NCBI RefSeq assembly: GCF_033568475.1
Contig: NC_133121.1
Span: 2,108,001 to 2,172,000 of the forward strand
Direction: 5' to 3'
Length of the DNA: 64,000 nucleotides
DNA from: Henckelia pumila
Taxonomy: Eukaryota; Streptophyta; Magnoliopsida; Lamiales; Gesneriaceae
Notes under the pieces: generated by a model
Database searches by the model: none
Seen by the model: only the letters and a program-made list of their open reading frames with translations
Told to the model about the DNA's origin: nothing
Shown: one piece after another, positions 14,707 through 24,907 of the stretch
Position numbering within the stretch: the first letter of the stretch is position 1
How the letters are laid out: the number at the start of each line of letters is the position of its first letter
Position numbers and translations under genes: made by a program

Positions 14707-15202
14707 TCTACTATCTCTACTATCATATAACTCTACGTTTGTATAATACAAAAGGGGCCTAAAATAACAAATTTGGAGTCATGGTATAATTTTTTATAAA
14801 CCAAAAGTACCCTTACAAAATCACAAAAAATACTTCATCTTAATTTAATAAAAAAATCTCATGAAAATTGAAACCTATGTTGGTCGATTTATTTATTTAT
14901 TTATGGCTATCATATCTAAAAAAATATTCTGTCATAGTTATCTGCACATTTGAATTTTAAATGATTACATCATTATTAAACAATCAACATAAAAGAATAT
15001 TACAAAAAATTATTTTTAACAATTTTATTTTGATATCACGTCTAGGAGTTTTAAAAAAAAAATATTTTTTGGATTTTAAGTATTTAATCTTAAACATCAT
15101 TTATATGAAAAACATTCTAAAAATATAAATACATTACATTTATTTCATATATAATATATATTTATTATATTACACACTCAGCGCGTGTGCCTCATATACT
15201 AG
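14707..15202 (+). mobile_element. Short non-autonomous Helitron-like element
   Basis: It begins A|TCTACTATCTCTACTATCAT and ends CAGCGCGTGTGCCTCATATACTAG|T, giving 5' TC, a short GC-rich palindromic stretch near the 3' end and a terminal CTAG before T. It has no coding capacity. Internal text (ATAATACAAAAGGGG) resembles the element at 17580-17933 read in the opposite orientation (ATAATACCAAAGGG). Confidence 0.45.
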
Positions 15203-15421
15203 TATATATACAATGATTTGATTAGTTTTTCAAAATATACCAACGCGATAATGTGTTATAAGATGTATATCATAATCTTTTCATCTCAATTATATAGAGC
15301 TAATTTTTTCTTCTCATTGATAAAAAAAATCAATGAAAAACAATATATAAAAGTTTCTTATTTTATTCATGTTTAATGGATGAAAAAAAAATATTTCCGT
15401 GTTTTTCATGAGTATAGGTAT

Positions 15422-16011
15422 TAGGGATGGCAACGGGGCGGGTCTGGGTGGGTATGGCTAAACCCGGGACCCACCCCGCGAACCCGGCGGGTCCAATCCG
15501 GGTTAAACCCGTTGGACCCGTCATAAATTAAATAATTTTAAATTTATTAAAAAAAAATTAAAAGTTTAAAAATTAACAATATCATTAAATTTAATTTCAA
15601 ATATAGATTTTTAATATTTAAGACAAAAAAAATTTATTCTCAAAAATTTAAATTTATTAACTTGTAATTAATTAATATTTATTAGCTAAAAAACATTATA
15701 ATGATTTATTTTTATACTAAACATATCATAATAAAATAAATTCATTTCAATCCAATAATATTACACATTCAAATTATGGATAAAATATTTATTATTTAAT
15801 ATAATTATATATTATTAATATTACATATATATTTTATATTTATATATATACATGAATATTTTAACTTTAAATATATATAATACTTTGGCGGGGCGGGTCC
15901 GGGGCGGGTTTGGCTAAACTCGAGACCCGCCCCGAACCCGCTTATGGACCCGCCCCATCGGGGCGGGTTTGATGCGGGGGCGGGTTTAGACCCGCCCTAT
16001 TGCCATCCCTA
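15422..16011. mobile_element. Non-autonomous hAT element with perfect 8-bp target duplication
   Basis: The 590-bp element starts TAGGGATGGCAACGGGGCGG and ends CCCTATTGCCATCCCTA. It is flanked by identical 8-bp duplications ATAGGTAT at 15414-15421 and 16012-16019. Subterminal regions are rich in GGGCGGGT and ACCCGCC, while the centre is AT-rich and non-coding. The 8-bp duplication and TAGGGATG termini are typical of hAT elements. No transposase is present, so movement would depend on an enzyme supplied elsewhere. Confidence 0.9.
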
Positions 16012-16043
16012 ATAGGTATTAGTGTAAACAAAATTACTAAGGC

Positions 16044-16142
16044 AGTGTTTGCAACCTATACAAATAAGTGATTATGAAATTTTTCTTAAAAAATTGTGAA
16101 GAAAAAATTCATAATCACTTATATTTAGAGGTTGCAAACACT
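16044..16142. mobile_element. Foldback MITE (about 99 bp)
   Basis: Two near-perfect inverted arms of about 40 bp start AGTGTTTGCAACC and end GGTTGCAAACACT, separated by a short loop around 16085-16100. The arms also pair through AAGTGATTATGAA and TTCATAATCACTT. No target duplication was convincing, so the superfamily is left open; termini of this kind are often hAT-like. Confidence 0.75.
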
Positions 16143-16472
16143 ATTACGATATAAATTATAAACCTATATATTTTAAATTTGAGATGAGATAAACAAGGAG
16201 AAAAATAAGTTGATGTTGTTGTTTTTCATTTTCATTAGGCCATATTTACAGTCAAATTTTTATTTCGTTAGATATGTTTTTCTAAATAATATAATAGAAT
16301 TAATGTATTTAATAAATTATATTTTGTTAATATCACCAAAGTATATCATAAAATTTAAAATAAAGGAATTATTAATATTAAATTTTAAAATATTTTGTGC
16401 TTTTATCTCAAAATTTGATAAATTTTTGGTAAACAAAATTAAAGTTTAAATTTTTATTATTAAAAATTTGAG

Positions 16473-16473
<1 letters not shown>

Positions 16474-16511
<38 letters not shown>
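16474..16511. repeat. (TA)n microsatellite
   Basis: An uninterrupted TA dinucleotide run of about 38 bp. Confidence 0.95.
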
Positions 16512-16513
<2 letters not shown>

Positions 16514-16532
16514 CAAAGTTGTTTGCTATATA

Positions 16533-16856
16533 TCTATTACTTTACTATTTAATCAGCAAGAGAGTGCTATACTAGTAAATATCTTTTTGGTATTTTTATG
16601 TAAGTTTTCAAAATTAACCCTATCCAATAAATAAATAAATTATTTAACGATTTCAATTTATTTTTCATACAAAGTTCCCACAATTTCATACTTCACATTT
16701 GACATATTTTAATTTCAAAATTCACAAACTAACTCTCACATATATTATATACTTGAGATTGGTTTCTTAATTTTTTTAAAAAAAATTAACAATTTTTATC
16801 ATAAATTATTTTTTAATTTGATAAACACACATATTACAAGTGCAATGCGCTAATAG
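16533..16856 (+). mobile_element. Possible degraded Helitron-like element
   Basis: The segment starts A|TCTATTACTTTACTATTTAA and ends with a small palindromic stretch AGTGCAATGCGCT followed by AATAG. It resembles neighbouring Helitron-like copies but lacks a clean CTAG end. It is AT-rich and non-coding. Confidence 0.3.
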
Positions 16857-16894
16857 TAATTTATTGTCAAAACGTAATTACCGAGAAATATATC

Positions 16895-18058
16895 CAAAAA
16901 TTATCTAGATGATAATGTACCTATTTTTCGTTCAATATTTTAAATTTGAATGAATGTTATCATTAATTTTTTTAATTTCACATATTTTTTGTGTATCCAT
17001 ATATATTTGAAAATATCCATACATTAATGATGTTTTGAATTTCGGTTCACAATTTAAAATTTGATCGAATGTTATAACTAATTTTTTATTTCAGTTAATT
17101 TTTATGTCTGTGTATTCTGAACATTTTTATAAATTCTATATATAATAATGTAAAAAATTTCAGCTTTATATTTGATTAGATGTTATCAGCACTTTTTTAT
17201 GTATTATAATATAATAATGTTCATTTTAAAATTAAAAATTTGATAGGATGTTATCACAAATTTATAATTTCAAATAATTTTTGTGTGTCCATATATCTGT
17301 GAAAATTTTCACAAATGATATATGTTTTATTTTAAATTTTCAGTTAATTTTTTGTGTCAACATATATATGTGAAAATTTCATAAAATTTATATTTGATAG
17401 TATACAAATTTTTGGTTCAAAATTTACAATTTGATCTGATTTTATGACTAATTTTAAATTTCAATTAATATTTATATATATATATCTGAATATTTTCATA
17501 AATTCTATATATGATAATGTACCAATTTTTTATTCATAAATTTTAAATATGTACGTGAAATGTTTATAAATTATATATACTAGTATTTCGTTGCACGCAC
17601 TCGTGTATTTCATTTTTTTTAACGAAGAAAATAGATAATAAATTGTAAAATTAAAAAATAATAAAAATATAACGTTTTCCTAAACAAATATTCACAAAAA
17701 ATGTATATATATTATAAAGTGAGCGTCATTTTTGTAAATAAAATAATACCAAAGGGCATAAAGTGAGCTTTTAATGGCTATAAAAGAGAAATCGTATAAA
17801 ATGACTATTTTGCCCAATAATTTTAGTTTTATTGAAAATTAAATTAGGAAATAATGGTAATTTCAAATCAAGCTTCATCAATTAATTGAAAGTTTGTTAA
17901 TTAAAGGGTCTTTATTTTAATAATATAGTAAGATATATACATGTACCAAGTTCGAGATAAAATTTTGAAATTTGATTGGGATATTATCATTTTTTTTATT
18001 TCAATTAATTTTTTGTTTATATATATGTTACAATGTCCATAAATGATATATATGATAA
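16895..18058. repeat. Diverged tandem repeat, unit roughly 100-125 bp
   Basis: A recurring word order can be followed through the array: TTCAAAATTT-like sequence, TTTGATCGGATGTTAT-like, TTTCAGTTAATTTTTGTGT, CATATATATGTGAAAATTTC, then ATATATGATAATGTACCAA. At least five degenerate units are visible between 16895 and 17575 and one more at 17940-18058. The array is interrupted by a Helitron-like insertion at 17580-17933 and by the solo LTR at 18059. It resumes at about 20104-20200 with TATAATATACTAATTTTT and TTTGATCGGATATTATGACT. Confidence 0.65.
17580..17933 (-). mobile_element. Short non-autonomous Helitron
   Basis: On the minus strand it begins A|TCTTACTATATTATTAAAAT and ends with the palindromic GCACGAGTGCGTGC, about 10 bases before the terminal CTAG|T. 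A 3' hairpin followed by CTRR, a TC 5' end and the A/T insertion site are the defining Helitron features. It interrupts the tandem array around it and codes for nothing. Confidence 0.6.
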
Positions 18059-20103
18059 TGTTGGGTCAAAAAATGCAAGTAATCTTGATTTTGATGATAG
18101 CAAAACTTGTTATTGTGTTTCTAAAATATTTACTCAAGTGTGTAGTTGCTAGATCACATTTTTTATGTTTTGAGATGATGAACTCGGATTCTTTTCTGGC
18201 GAGTTGTTTGTTTCAAGCATATCTCCTAGCTCGGTGATCCAAATAATCATCCGCCAAAACCGTCTCATAGTCAACGCAAAATTCTACAAGTCATATCTCA
18301 TGTTAGGTGGACCAATTCGGATGATATCTAGGCCAAACCATCGTCTCAAGATAGTTTTGGATGAACTTGAAGCAGCAGATTGAGTGACAGATCAGCTTTG
18401 GTTTAATGGTCATATCTCTCAGATCCATTATCCGAATGGAATGATTCAGTATGTGTTTCAAAGATAAGAATGTGATCTACAAATCTTCTTCCCAATTCAA
18501 AGTCTAAATTGGAGCATAAGAAGATGATAAATCACGTTGAAAATGATGGTTCTGCACATGTTGAAAACAGAACTCAAGTCTGCATGCGGTCTGGTAGTTT
18601 TAGCATATCTCTCTCATATGAAATCCAAATTGAGTGCTTCTTAATGCGGTGGAAAGCCCAGATGAAGGGCTACAACTTTCATTCTCACCAATTTTCCTAG
18701 AAACAAATGGATCAAGATTTATAAGCACTTGATTGCTCAACATATCCTCGACCGCTCAAAGTCTCCTCGACCATTGATGATCAACTCTGGTATTTCAAGC
18801 ATAATTTTCTCATAAAAACTCCGAATTGAGTGATTCTTGTGGCGTTGGAAATCAAAGATCAAGGGATACAACTTTTATGTTTACCACGTTGCCCAGATAT
18901 CAACACAGTAAGAATTATAAGCACTGAACAGACAATAGTTGCTCAAGCAGTCGAGATGTTTTCACTTGGTCTCTCAACCGGTCGAGGTACTATCACCTGT
19001 TCTCACTCAACCGCTCACCAATATAGTCACATACTCTCACTCGACCACTCACCTAACTTGTCACTAGGCCAATCTAGAATTTTGTTACCTGGCCAGTCGA
19101 GGACCTAGTGATCTCTTGCTCACTTGTGAACCGGTTGTGTACTCTCAAACAGATTCAATTTTAGTCAACCGGTCAAAGCTACAGTCCAAAAATAAAAAAT
19201 GAACGTTATATTGACAGACACAAGTACATCAGCTTTTTCAATGTTCTCATCTTTGTGTTCAACATTCATTTTCTCTTTGAAACTTATAAATAAAAGATAT
19301 GGAGATTGAGGAAAAGAGAAAGTGTACAAACCAAAAGATTATTCAGCTAAGTTAGAGATTTTCCACATGAACAGAGCGTCAAAACAGATTAATCAGTTCA
19401 TTCAAGAGCTTGCCCTTGGTGTGAAGAACACAACAGATTTTTCGAGCTTTCACAGTCAAGTTTTTCACACCCCAACTCACTCACACACATTTGTTAGATG
19501 ATTTGTATAGATAAGTGAGCAAGAGTCTTTGCACAAAGACGTTAAAGATGTGTAAACTTTGTATCTTCAGTGTTATGTCATTGGAGAGAATTGAAAACCT
19601 AGAATTTCCGACTTAGGCAGTGGGGTAAGTCCTAAGATTGGAGAGGGTGTATTACAAGACGTTGTAATATCTAAAGTCTTCTAGTGGATCATTCCGAGGA
19701 GAAAGAATGGGTGACGTAAGAGATTGAGCTCCGAACATCCATAAACAAATTCGTGCATCTTTACTTTATTGCATTTACTTATTGTTGTTGTTCTTGGATG
19801 ATTTGTTGAAGCATTTTATATGTTCTCTAAAATACCAAAATCTTGCATACAAAGTGTTTGATAAAATATTTCAATCGAAATGTTTTACTATCTCAACTTG
19901 AAATCTTTTCAAACTATTTTTCAAGTACTTAATCGGTTTTTAGATGGATTATTTCGAGTGTTTCCCGCTTGATTTTGTAACCAAACTCAATATAATTTAT
20001 CGATGCTCGGTTCATATTCGAACATTTCAAAACGACCTATTGTAGCTCAAAATATTTTAAGAATGTGTATTCACCCCCCTCTATACAAATCCGATCCCCA
20101 ACA
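18059..20103 (+). mobile_element. Solo LTR of a Sirevirus-like Ty1/copia retrotransposon
   Basis: The 2,045-bp unit starts TGTTGGGTCAAAAAATGCAA and ends in CACCCCCCTCTATACAAATC followed by CGATCCCCAACA, so it has TG...CA ends. The flanks GATAA (18054-18058) and TATAA (20104-20108) look like a 5-bp target duplication with one change. They also rejoin a tandem-repeat unit that the element split. TTGATTTTGATGATAGCAAA near the 5' end and TATTCACCCCCCTCTA near the 3' end are typical of long Sirevirus (SIRE/Maximus) LTRs. No internal region or second LTR exists, which points to LTR-LTR recombination. Short ORFs inside are not genes. Confidence 0.75.
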
Positions 20104-20108
20104 TATAA

Positions 20109-20529
20109 TATACTAATTTTCAATTTAAATTTGAAATTTGATCGGATATTATGACTGATCTTCATTTCATATAAAAAATAATTAAAATTTTAATCAAATA
20201 TATTACAATGACAAAAAATTTGATATTTATTATTAGGATATCTATTTATATGCTTTCTATTAGTAACAATTTCACAATGTTAATTAAGAGAAAGAAGTAA
20301 ACTTACAAAATTGTAATCCACATTAATTTATACGTTAATTTTAGATAAAATTTCAAATACAATTTTTTTGTTAATACTAGTTGGCATATAAAAATAAAGG
20401 TATTTTAGTTTTTAAATAAAATAAAAATTTATTATTTAAGAAAATTCAAGGTTTTTTTATTTCAAGAAAGATTTAATTTAAATTTTAATATACTAGTTTT
20501 TAAAAGTATAATAATTTGTAAATTTACTC
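20109..20529. other. AT-rich intergenic DNA, end of the tandem array
   Basis: The first 90 bases continue the diverged tandem repeat. The remainder is AT-rich with ACTAGT-containing words near 20379 and 20492 but no recognisable gene. Confidence 0.5.
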
Positions 20530-20931
20530 AATTAGCATATAAATGAAACGAGTCGAGTTCGAGAAACCATATAAACTAATATATATTCACGAGCCAACAA
20601 AATGAGCCGAGCCCGATCCCGAATCTGAGCTCGATCCGACAAGCCACTAAACGAGCCAAGCCCGAGCTTGAGCTGGTGAGCCACAAAACGAGCCGAGTCC
20701 GAGACCGAGCTAATGAGCCACCTAAACGAGCCGAACTCGAGCCTATTAAGGAACATGTTCGCGAGCTAACGAGCAGAACATCCTTAAGCTCAAGCTCGGC
20801 TCGTGAAAATTTTCGAGCTCGAAATTAAGTTCGGGCTCGGCTCGATAAGCTTAACGAACGAGCTCGAATGAGATTTTTCACGAGCCGAACTCCAAATAGC
20901 TCGTGAACAGTTCGGTTCATTTACATCCCTA
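20530..20931. mobile_element. Degenerate hAT-like non-autonomous element
   Basis: The segment is filled with variants of GAGCTCGGCTCG and CGAGCCGAGC and ends GTTCGGTTCATTTACATCCC plus TA. The opposite end (ATATAAATGAAACGAGTCGAG) is a worn inverted match. Plant hAT-type repeats commonly end TAGGGATGTAAATGAACC. No target duplication could be confirmed. The short minus-strand ORF over it follows the repeat composition and is not a gene. Confidence 0.5.
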
Positions 20932-21048
20932 AAAACCCATGCCAAGGCTTAATCTTTCGGAGCTCCACCCTACAAAATTTGAAAACTTCTTTGACCCGTT
21001 TGTATGACAAAAAGAGATCCATTTGTGGGCAGATTCGAGTGATTCCTT
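20932..21048 (+). other. Unassigned flank with possible host coding remnant
   Basis: If the CACTA element (21049-22595) and one CTT copy are removed, the rejoined plus strand reads KRSICGQIRVIPYELRM followed by a stop at about 22610. This looks like the C-terminus of a host protein but I do not recognise it, and a stop lies a few codons upstream. It may be a pseudogene tail or chance. Confidence 0.25.
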
Positions 21049-22595
21049 CACTACAAAAAAAACGGAGGTTTGCCACGGTTCTTGCGTTGCAAATAGCGTT
21101 ACAAAATTGAATTTGCAACGCTTTTGCTACGTTTAACCTTATCGTTGCAAAACTCACCGTCACAATTTATTGCAACGGTTGACTCAAACCGTAGCAATAT
21201 TTGTTATGCTTTCGCAAATATTTGTCACAGTTATAAATAAACCGTTACAAACATTGCTACGTTTGTAAATAAAGCGTAACAAACTTTTTGTCACGTTTCT
21301 ACAAAACCATTACAAATTTGGTCACGGTTTAAAATAAACTATGGCAAATGTTGCCACGCTTTTAAACAACCGTTGTAAATATAAATGAGTGTATAAAAAA
21401 AATTAATTTATATATTTTATTATTAATACATTAATATTATTATAACTAACTAAAATATACTAATTAATCTAAAAGAACTCCGACGGCGGCGGCAGCAAAC
21501 GAACTCCGGCGGCAACAACGGTCTAGCCGGTGGCGATTGGTTTTTAAAATAATCAAAAAAATAATATACAATTAGCATTTTGAAGTTAAAAAAAACCCAT
21601 ACATACCAATTTTTAGGAAGAACTAGAGGCTTACCAGTAGAGGGGAGGCGGCGGAGATGTCTCGGCGGCGGCGACCAGGTTGATTTGGCGGAGGATGGCG
21701 ACTTCGAAGAAAGGATGAAAGTTGGTACTAAAATGAAGCATACATCGCGAGAAACTCAAATTTGTGTTTATTTTGTGGGATTTTGTGGCCAAAAGATAGA
21801 TTGAAGTGCGGCGGCTGCTAGGGTTTGCGGAGGTGGAAGTGAAATGAGGAAGAAGAAAGGGGCATGGGGTTGAGAAATAATTACATTTGCCACGGTTTGT
21901 AAAACACCGTGACAAATTTGCTACGGTTGGCAAGAAACTGTTGCATATTTTGTCACGGTTTAATCATAACCGTAGCAATATTAAATAATTTAATTAATAA
22001 TAATTAGATTTTATTTGTAGTACGTATGTAAAACAAGGTGTTGTACATAAAAAAAGTAGAAAAAAATTTTGCAATCTCAATTACGTATAATTCATTACAC
22101 CAACTTATTTAATAATTGGTAAAAATCATATTTTGCACTGGACTACGTAAATAATTTTGTGCAATATATTATGTGATTAAATTATTAATAAAATTTGCCA
22201 CGGTTATTTACAAACCGTGACAAATTTTCTATGGTTGACAGAATGTGTCACGTGGAGAGTATTATTTGCAACGGTTATATAATAATCGTTGCAAATTTTG
22301 ACACGGTTTAATAAATAGCCGTTGCAAATATTTGCCATGGTTTAATAAAAGTGTCGCACTTTGCGATGATTGTAGTACACGTGGCAAGTATTTTGCCACG
22401 GCTTAAGTTGCGACGCTTTTAGTTAAATCGTGACAAAATTTGCAACTGTTTGTACAACCGTGGCTTTATTTTTGCCACGGTTATAAAAACCGTCGCAAAT
22501 TAACCGTGGCATTTTGCAACGCTTAATTAAAACCGTGGCAAAATTTGCCACGGTTTTTATATAATCGTGGCAAATAGCCGAGTTTTTTTGTAGTG
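21049..22595. mobile_element. Non-autonomous CACTA transposon (1,547 bp)
   Basis: Ends are CACTACAAAAAAAACGG and TTTTTTTGTAGTG, flanked by identical 3-bp duplications CTT (21046-21048 and 22596-22598). Both subterminal regions carry many direct and inverted copies of TTTGCCACGGTT and AACCGTGGCAAA and close variants, as expected of CACTA transposase-binding arrays. The centre (about 21480-21870) is much richer in GC, with GGCGGCGG-type text and short ORFs on both strands. It could be captured host sequence, but no protein was recognised. No transposase is encoded. Confidence 0.9.
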
Positions 22596-22981
22596 CTTAT
22601 GAGCTAAGAATGTAATAGATAGGTTTGGACATTAATTCGATCAAGTAGAATTTGAAATTCTTGTTCGTCATGTATAAATAACAAAGAATGGCTTAAAGGG
22701 TGGTTTGTTTCCTTTTGTAATTGTTTTAATTTGTATCAATATCTTAGTGTTAATACTTGTAAGAAGAAGTTTTAGTATGTGGGATCAGCTGTCTTTGCTG
22801 ATTCACTCGTTTGAGGTCGTTATAATAATTGGGTGGATGAAAGTATATATTCATGTTACTGAATTGAATGAGCGTACAAATAAATAGAAAGAATGGGGAT
22901 AATTATGATATTAAATACCAAGTTTGGTACAATAATAGAATTACAAATCATAATTTTCATCTTAAAAGGAAAATTAAAAAC
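22596..22981. other. Intergenic spacer between the CACTA insertion and the TAF1 fragment
   Basis: This resembles an AT-rich 3' flank or UTR (repeated TTTGTAATTG and TAATTG words). A 60-codon ORF at 22705-22887 is hydrophobic and matches nothing I know. No RNA gene was seen. Confidence 0.4.
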
Positions 22982-23046
22982 ATAGGATATGATTCAGACA
23001 ATTCCCTTTCATTAATGATGGACCTGATGAAGGTTTGTAGTTCAGC
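22982..23046 (+). pseudogene. Inverted duplicate of TAF1 exon 1 and start of intron 1 (left part)
   Basis: Bases 22982-23032 match TAF1 exon 1 (13148-13103), including GGATATGATTCAGACAA and GATGAAG at the donor. GTTTGTAGTTCAGC then matches the intron start. The ATG has become ATA and there is a small insertion in the middle, so it cannot start translation. Orientation is opposite to TAF1. Similarity stops at the start codon: upstream bases do not match the TAF1 5' UTR. The copy is interrupted at 23047 by a CACTA element and continues at 37160. Confidence 0.85.
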
Positions 23047-23249
23047 CACTACAAGAAATATGGGATTCAACAACACGCAATAGACAACGGTTTTGAGAAA
23101 ACCCATTGTCTTTTTTTATTTAACAACGGTTTTTAATAAAACCGTTGTTGTTGTCTATTTTTTGTTGGAAAAAACAACGGTTTTTTAAAAACCGTTGTCT
23201 TTTGTATGTAAAAGACAACGGTTTTACGAAACCGTTGTCTTTGAATTTT

Positions 23250-23999
23250 TTATTTTTATTTTTTTAATTGAATTTTTTATTTTTATTTTTTAAAAATTAA
23301 TACATATACATAGACTAGGTGTTTCTTCCTATACTTACAACCCGTTTTGAGAATCCTCTGCCTGGTAAAATCGAAACCCTATTCTTATTCCTCAAAAACA
23401 TCAGCACGTCGGATTCAGATTCTAGATGGATATTTCGAGCGATCGGAAGCGATACAATGGATATTTCAAGCGATCGAACGCGATACAATGGAGATTTCGT
23501 GTGGTATGGAATCGATCGGAAATGAATTGGGGATCAATTGTTTGGAAGCTGGATGGGAGATGCTCTCCCGAACCCTCATCTCCAACTACAATCAGGTTTT
23601 GTTCTCATAAAAAGTATCAGAATCATTTGATAAAACAGATTTTTCAGAATTTTTCCATTTCGTTTTCTTGTAGGTTGCGGGTTTATGACAAAGCAGAGAT
23701 ACAGATTCAATTGGTTCAGCATGAGCTTCCCCCTTTGCTGCTTGTGTTGTATGTAAATAAACATGGAAGATTTTCCTAAATTCGATTCTAAGTTTCTGCC
23801 CTTTTTCTTGAATCGATTCTCAGCCAGCTTCCTCTTTTCCTAAATTGATCGATTCTTTATTAGATTTTCCCTTTTTGATTTGGTTTCGTTCATGCTTAAC
23901 TAGAGATATTGTTGTGGGATTGTTCTTACTTGCTATTATTAGGTTGGGCTTCCTTAGACTTCTTTATTTTAATTTTTAATATTAACATGTTTGACACAG
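23250..23999 (+). other. CACTA interior upstream of the NUP205 fragment
   Basis: The sequence has an exon and intron feel but no confirmed match. KAEIQIQLVQHELP at about 23690-23735 could be a worn copy of the NUP205 segment normally preceding the exon at 24000. That match is weak. Overlapping 60-117-codon ORFs at 23319-23779 share the direct repeat ATCGGAAGCGATACAATGG / ATCGAACGCGATACAATGG and are not convincing genes. Confidence 0.3.
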
Positions 24000-24578
24000 G
24001 CTTTGAAATTGAGTGAGGATCTCCATCTCAATTCAATCGACTGCATATGTTTGCTGGTTTTGGCCAACCAAGAGGTAATTCATGTTGTACTTGGTAGATG
24101 AATTTTTCGTGGGTTTACTAACATTATCATTGAAGACTGAAGCATAGAACAAGTCTTTTCTACTTAGGCCGATGAGGCCCTTCATATTGCGCATTTTTTA
24201 ACTTACTAAATTGATATTCAAGTGGCATGTTTATTTGCTTGCTGTTGCTTAAAAACCATCCCATGTATTTCTTCTTTCAGTGGGGTTTACTTGGTCGAGA
24301 GCCAATAGAGATTTTTCTCCTTGCTGCCGAACTTTGGTATACAGGGAGGAGACCTACTAAAATCAATTTACACGATGCTGAGGGTATTTTTTCGAGTTTT
24401 TGTTGCATGGTTGGTAAAACTTAATTTTTTATTCTAACTGAACTTCTTTTTAATGGATTTTTTCAGGCTGTTGTTCTTGACCAAGGTCTTGACACTGATG
24501 TTATTGCTAATAATTCAAAGATATTTGGAAGATCTTTTACATTCTGGACCTAGACAGTGATTGATTAATCTTATTAAG
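24000..24578 (+). pseudogene. Captured NUP205 (nuclear pore complex protein) gene fragment
   Basis: Three consecutive exon-like blocks with intact splice sites match plant NUP205, a scaffold nucleoporin of the inner ring. Block 24000-24074 encodes ALKLSEDLHLNSIDC followed by LLVLANQE. Block 24281-24383 encodes WGLLGREPIEIFLLAAELWY, then shifts frame by a small deletion. Block 24467-24578 encodes AVVLDQGLDTD, shifts frame again and then hits an in-frame TGA near its end. The introns between the blocks are retained, which implies capture of genomic DNA and not of an mRNA. Frameshifts and a stop make it a dead fragment. Confidence 0.8.
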
Positions 24579-24907
24579 GTTTTCATATCATATTCAGTGT
24601 ATTTTGTAGGCAAATGGCTAAGCTGATCTTTTGGTATTTATCGTTTTTCTTTTTGAGAACTTATGCTATTGATGATATGAAATATACGGTGAAATGTTTG
24701 GATGAGAGTTTGGACGCTCTGAAGAATAAGGCGTCAGAATCATATAAACTCTCTAGATATTAGTCAGAAGTCACAGTTTATATTGTCATGAGTTGTCAAA
24801 CTCCTTTAGTATATAAATACAGTACGATCTTACAAGTATGTTTGGATAATGTTTCTAGAAAGATTGGCTATTTATCAAAGCTTGAACTCAAATTGTTGTG
24901 CCAGAGG
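24579..24907 (+). other. CACTA interior, possible second coding remnant
   Basis: Downstream of the NUP205 blocks, DDMKYTVKCLDESLDALKNK can be read at about 24672-24733, and LKLLCQRYR just before the LTR insertion at 24908. Stops separate them. The origin was not recognised; the sequence has exon-like composition. Confidence 0.3.

Noticed and set aside
16210..16449. 79-codon ORF rich in Ile, Leu, Phe and Lys
   Set aside because: The composition is what AT-rich non-coding DNA gives; no exon signals or homology.
18043..19108. Three plus-strand ORFs of 63-92 codons
   Set aside because: They lie inside the Sirevirus-like solo LTR, where no coding sequence is expected.
20532..20756. 74-codon minus ORF rich in Arg and Leu
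   Set aside because: It follows the repetitive CGAGCC/GGCTCG text of a hAT-like element.
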